64,000 nucleotides of DNA from Cocos nucifera. Lineage: Eukaryota > Streptophyta > Magnoliopsida > Arecales > Arecaceae. The position numbers and the translations under genes were made by a program. Positions 60,517 to 64,000 of this stretch are shown one piece after another (positions within the stretch are counted from its first letter, which is position 1; every line of letters starts with the position of its first letter). The stretch lies in NCBI GenBank assembly GCA_006176705.1, contig QRFJ01002116.1:113085-177084 (forward strand). The letters are read 5' to 3'. The notes under the pieces were generated by a model that had not been told where the DNA came from, did not search any database, and saw nothing but the letters and a program-made list of their open reading frames with translations.

Positions 60517-62798
60517 TGTTAGATATATGTGCCCTAGAAGCCAGAATTGGCTGACACTTGTAATACACTTCTAGGGGCAAAATTGTAATTTTGACTATAA
60601 TTAATGAAATGGGTTATTTTCTATCACATATGTGTATTTAGTGTCTGTGATACATCCTTTGAGTTAATGGTAATGATAATTCATATTTTCAAGAGTTGAA
60701 AATTTAAGACATGAATAATCATTATTAACTCATAAACAGCTCCCGACCATAGGATCATCACGAGGATGGTGATTGATCCGGAAGGTTGGTGTACGATCGC
60801 TTCTCTTTAGTAGATGAGTCTTGAGTCTACGGTGTGGAGACACCGGAGCGAGAGTACAGGTACTCGTTAGAGAACGAGGGCACTGAGCGTGACCACCTCG
60901 AGTAGTCATTAGGAAGTCTACCTTCTCGTCAATGACTGACTCGATGCTGCAGTAGTGTGTCTGGTTCTTTGACCTGAGGTGCATCGGCAGTTCACCTTGA
61001 GGGTGTTATAGTTTGACTACAACCATTACTCGGTCTCCTAGCCATATGGAACCCTGAGGTGTATGTTGGCTATAGCATGTTCATTGTAGGAACTGGATTG
61101 CATCAAGATGGGATCTATCTACCTCGGTGGTAGAGGAGCAGCCCTATGATGATCATGAGAATCAAGTCCAGAAATCCATGGCCATGGTAGAGTGAAATAA
61201 TAGAAAGAGTTTCTATTTAGATTTTCACATTGGACTCGAAGTGAATGATTAACAGCATAATGACAGAGACTAGGGTTTGACGAGTTCACCTTAACCCTAA
61301 TCTATCGGGGCTCAAGAGTAGAAGAACTGAATCACACAGTAAGCTGCACCAAGAGTTCGCATTCAGCTCTGATGGGTTGCACCATATACTGGCTAGGTGT
61401 CACTGGGTGGTTTTGGGAGCAATTTAGAATAGATTTAGATGATCGACTCATTTCTAGCTGTTCGAATCAGAAGAGTTCTGGATCCCAATCGAAAGGAAAG
61501 TCTTCGATGATGTCTATGATAGAGATCATGACATATCCCATTTTTTTTTACCCATACAGAACTGAAACCTAACTGGGTCACACAAACAAGGGTTTGAATC
61601 TGGTGATCATCAATTGAATATCTAGTTCAATTAATCTGAATGAGTATTCATATTAGGTCAAGGAAATCGTGCTAACAACTCGAATTAACCTAACGTTCTT
61701 CTTTTACTATCATAAAATAATTAGTCCTGACTGAGCCAAAGGAGTTTGTACTCAATCAGAGGCCTTCATATGGTCTAACTGAGTTGTCCAAGTCAGAATT
61801 AGGTTTGTCTTATTGTAAGACATTACCTGCCATTGTGGTCACCTACCATTTTCTTGTATCTTTGACTTTGGTCAAAAGTCTACCTTTACTGGTCAAATGT
61901 TGACCATTCACCCTTTGCCTTTGACCACAGTCATGCCACCTATTGGAGAGCTGGGGGGCTGTCCCCCTGGCCAGAACCGTCAAGGAGAAGGGCGCATGCG
62001 CAAGGGTGGCGTGAGCCCAAGTAGGAGCGCCTAGGAGTCCTGTTGGACAAGGACTCCACCTCCCTTTTGGATTCCAATCAGAGTTCTACTAAGAATCCAG
62101 TTTGACTGGTCTTGGCGCCTTAAGGAGGAATCCAGGGTCTCTTTCAACCAATCAGATTAGATCTGATTCACAAAGGGTTGTGATTGTTGAGAGGAAGAGG
62201 AGTTGGATCACAAGAGTCTATAAATAAGACCCTGCGCCCAACCGTAATCCTAAGTAAGAGTGAATGCTATTAGACATCCCCCAAGGCTGCCTCTCCCCTC
62301 CTTCTCCATGCCATAATCTCTTCTCCCCTTGCTCTCCACGTCCAAAATGTGTTTTGGACTTTGGTTGGTGTGATTCAGATCAAGGAAAGGGATCAAAAGC
62401 AAGAAGGTGCGCTGCTGCAAAAGGACGACTGGCAGATCTTCAAAAGAGTTTTGAAGATCCTCCAGATCAGATCCAGATCTAATTTTTGGAGTGTGATAGA
62501 GAAGAAGGGTTCTCCAGATCCAACCTGAGTGGATACCGGTAGAGCCAGGCCTGCGTGGCTTTGAGATCCAGAACCTTCCGCTGCCAATCAGGATCATCCT
62601 ACAGGGGTAATAGGATACCCAAAATCAGGTAAATTAAATTTGATTTAATTATCTTATTATTATTTATTTTATTAAAATAATAAGAATCAGATCTGAAATA
62701 TCAAGATCTGATTAAGATCAAGAGAAAATTTTTGAAATATATCTCTTGATCTAATCAGATCTGACGAACCTGGACCGGGAAATCAGGATTTCCCTTCA
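60517..62798 (+). repeat. 5' LTR of element F
   Basis: Full LTR ending GGATTTCCCTTCA. TATA box at 62217-62226. ORFs on either strand (61372-61572, 62250-62597, 62264-62482) are LTR sequence with shifted frames, not genes. Confidence 0.9.
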
Positions 62799-64000
62799 AC
62801 TGGTATCAGGAGCCATGGTTTAAAATTGTTTTAGATCTGATTTTAATTTTTATTTTTAATTAGAAAATAAATGATTTCATATGTCACATGAGATGTGATC
62901 AGATCTGCAAATCAAAAAAATTAAAATTAAATGATTTGGATCTAAGAACATGAAGATATGCATGACTAGTTCTAGAATAGAATAGTTTCTATAGAATAGT
63001 TTTGCATGTCTTGATTTAATCTGAATTAAATCATACTTTAGATCTTCTTATTACTATTTTCTGATATTATAATGTTATAAAAACATCTATAAACAGTTAA
63101 ATAAAAATTATTTAATTTTAAATCTCATATGAGATATGATAGATGCATGACTAGACTGTGTAGAATAGTTCTACATAATTGTCTAGATTAGAATTATTTT
63201 GATTAGATCAAGTTTAAATCTAATTTTTTAGATTATTATGATTAATTTAGATCTGAAAACATGCATGATTTGAACATGAGTGTATGCAAAATATGCCTTG
63301 ATTAGATTAAAATTGTATATGAATATATGATATAGATCTATAACTGTTTTGTAGTTTTAATGTTCCTGATTAAGGATTCCTCTTGCCGTCCGGTCATAAG
63401 AACGAAAGAAGGTTTGAAGGCCCTCTCTTCCCATTCGATGGGGTGTTCTTATGACGTGTAGGGTGCTGCGTGTTCGTCCTTGAATCAGAAACCCAAAACT
63501 TACTTTCTGCAAAACCCTAGATCCTGAAACCCTAGGATTTTGTGCATATTTTTTTATAACCAACTTAATTAAGAATTAAGTTTATGGAATATTAATTAGG
63601 TCTAAAATTGGAATTTCAGATCTAAGGACATATTCATTAATACTGGGTTCGGGCTTGGTAGCTCAATTAGGTTAAGCGGTTGATCAAACCGAAATCAAGA
63701 GTTGGTTAGATGGATCAACAATGCTTAAATTGACCAGCCTAATAGGATTAAGTCTGGTCAAGATCGAGTCACGATCAAGCAAGACCTAATTAGGCTCAGA
63801 GGTTAGAGTCTTGGATTGTAGCAAACCCAATTGGTTCTGACTCAACAATTTGGGTCTAAGGTAGGTTGGCACAGACGGAACGACTGGTTTTAATTGAAGC
63901 TACTCGACCTGAATGGCGTTTGTGCGAGTTAAGCATATCTCTCTCCACCGGCGTCTCACCTTAACTGCATAATCTGTTGACAAGTTCTATCTCTCTCTTT
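62799..64000 (+). other. PBS and partial leader of element F
   Basis: PBS-like ACTGGTATCAGGAGCC has one extra G compared with E. The leader aligns with 12952-14160 of A. Hairpin strands are near 63394 and 63447. The donor-like site reads AAGGTAGGTTGG near 63857, where A has AAGGTAAGTTTGG. Confidence 0.8.

Larger units (their letters stand above)
60517..64000 (+). mobile_element. Element F: family-1 copia, plus strand, runs off the window
   Basis: Starts TGTTAGATATATG inside the 5' LTR of E, in opposite orientation. LTR 60517-62798 (2282 bp), then PBS and leader to the window end. GACAT (60512-60516) would be its left target duplication. The first 0.7 kb match A and E closely; after about 61235 many one-base gains and losses appear, and the last 15 bases no longer match. 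Confidence 0.9.

Overview
The window reads as a gene-poor, AT-rich piece of a plant nuclear chromosome, almost certainly an angiosperm. Nearly every base belongs to LTR retrotransposons primed by initiator-Met tRNA (PBS core TGGTATCAGAGC), with the Ty1/copia order gag - protease - integrase - reverse transcriptase - RNase H. A monocot, perhaps a palm, is a guess that the sequence does not prove. I found no convincing host protein gene, tRNA, rRNA or CRISPR array.

Two related copia families fill the window. Family 1 has LTRs of about 2.28 kb (TGTTAGAT...CTTCA) and an untranslated leader of about 1.9 kb before gag. Ten full or partial family-1 LTRs are present, in an older subfamily (elements B and D) and a younger one (A, E, F). 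Family 2 has LTRs of about 2.9-3.1 kb (TGTTGAAAAA...) and a badly decayed coding region (element C and one solo LTR).

Layout. 1-124: end of a minus-strand family-1 LTR. 125-1277 and 4162-4545: a DNA transposon with a long inverted repeat, split by a family-2 solo LTR (1278-4156, target duplication ACATA). 4546-5907: unassigned sequence. 5908-50266: a tandem B array, LTR - internal B1 - LTR - internal B2, with no third LTR. B1 is split in gag by complete element A (10669-21080, duplication CTGGT). B2 is split in gag by minus-strand element C (28902-46637, duplication ATATC), whose own 5' LTR is split by minus-strand deletion derivative D (36588-43777, duplication ATGTT). 50267-51862: an extra RT-RNase H fragment of the younger subfamily, fused where the third B LTR should begin. 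51896-60516: minus-strand element E, which has the best preserved reading frames but lacks the protease. 60517-64000: plus-strand element F, inserted into the 5' LTR of E and running off the window. After about 61,235 the sequence is full of one-base indels and looks like poor consensus.

Insertion order from the nesting: B, then A and C independently; D after C; F after E. The proteins would act together in a virus-like particle (Gag coat, protease, integrase, RT/RNase H), but no copy here has an unbroken polyprotein. The observations most worth checking are an in-frame UAG between integrase and RT shared by all four testable copies of both subfamilies, and a candidate intron in the leader of the younger copies. 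The intron has a perfect AG/GTAAGT donor, a CTAAC branch site and an AG four bases before the gag ATG; its donor can pair with a complementary ACTTACCT about 95 nt downstream.
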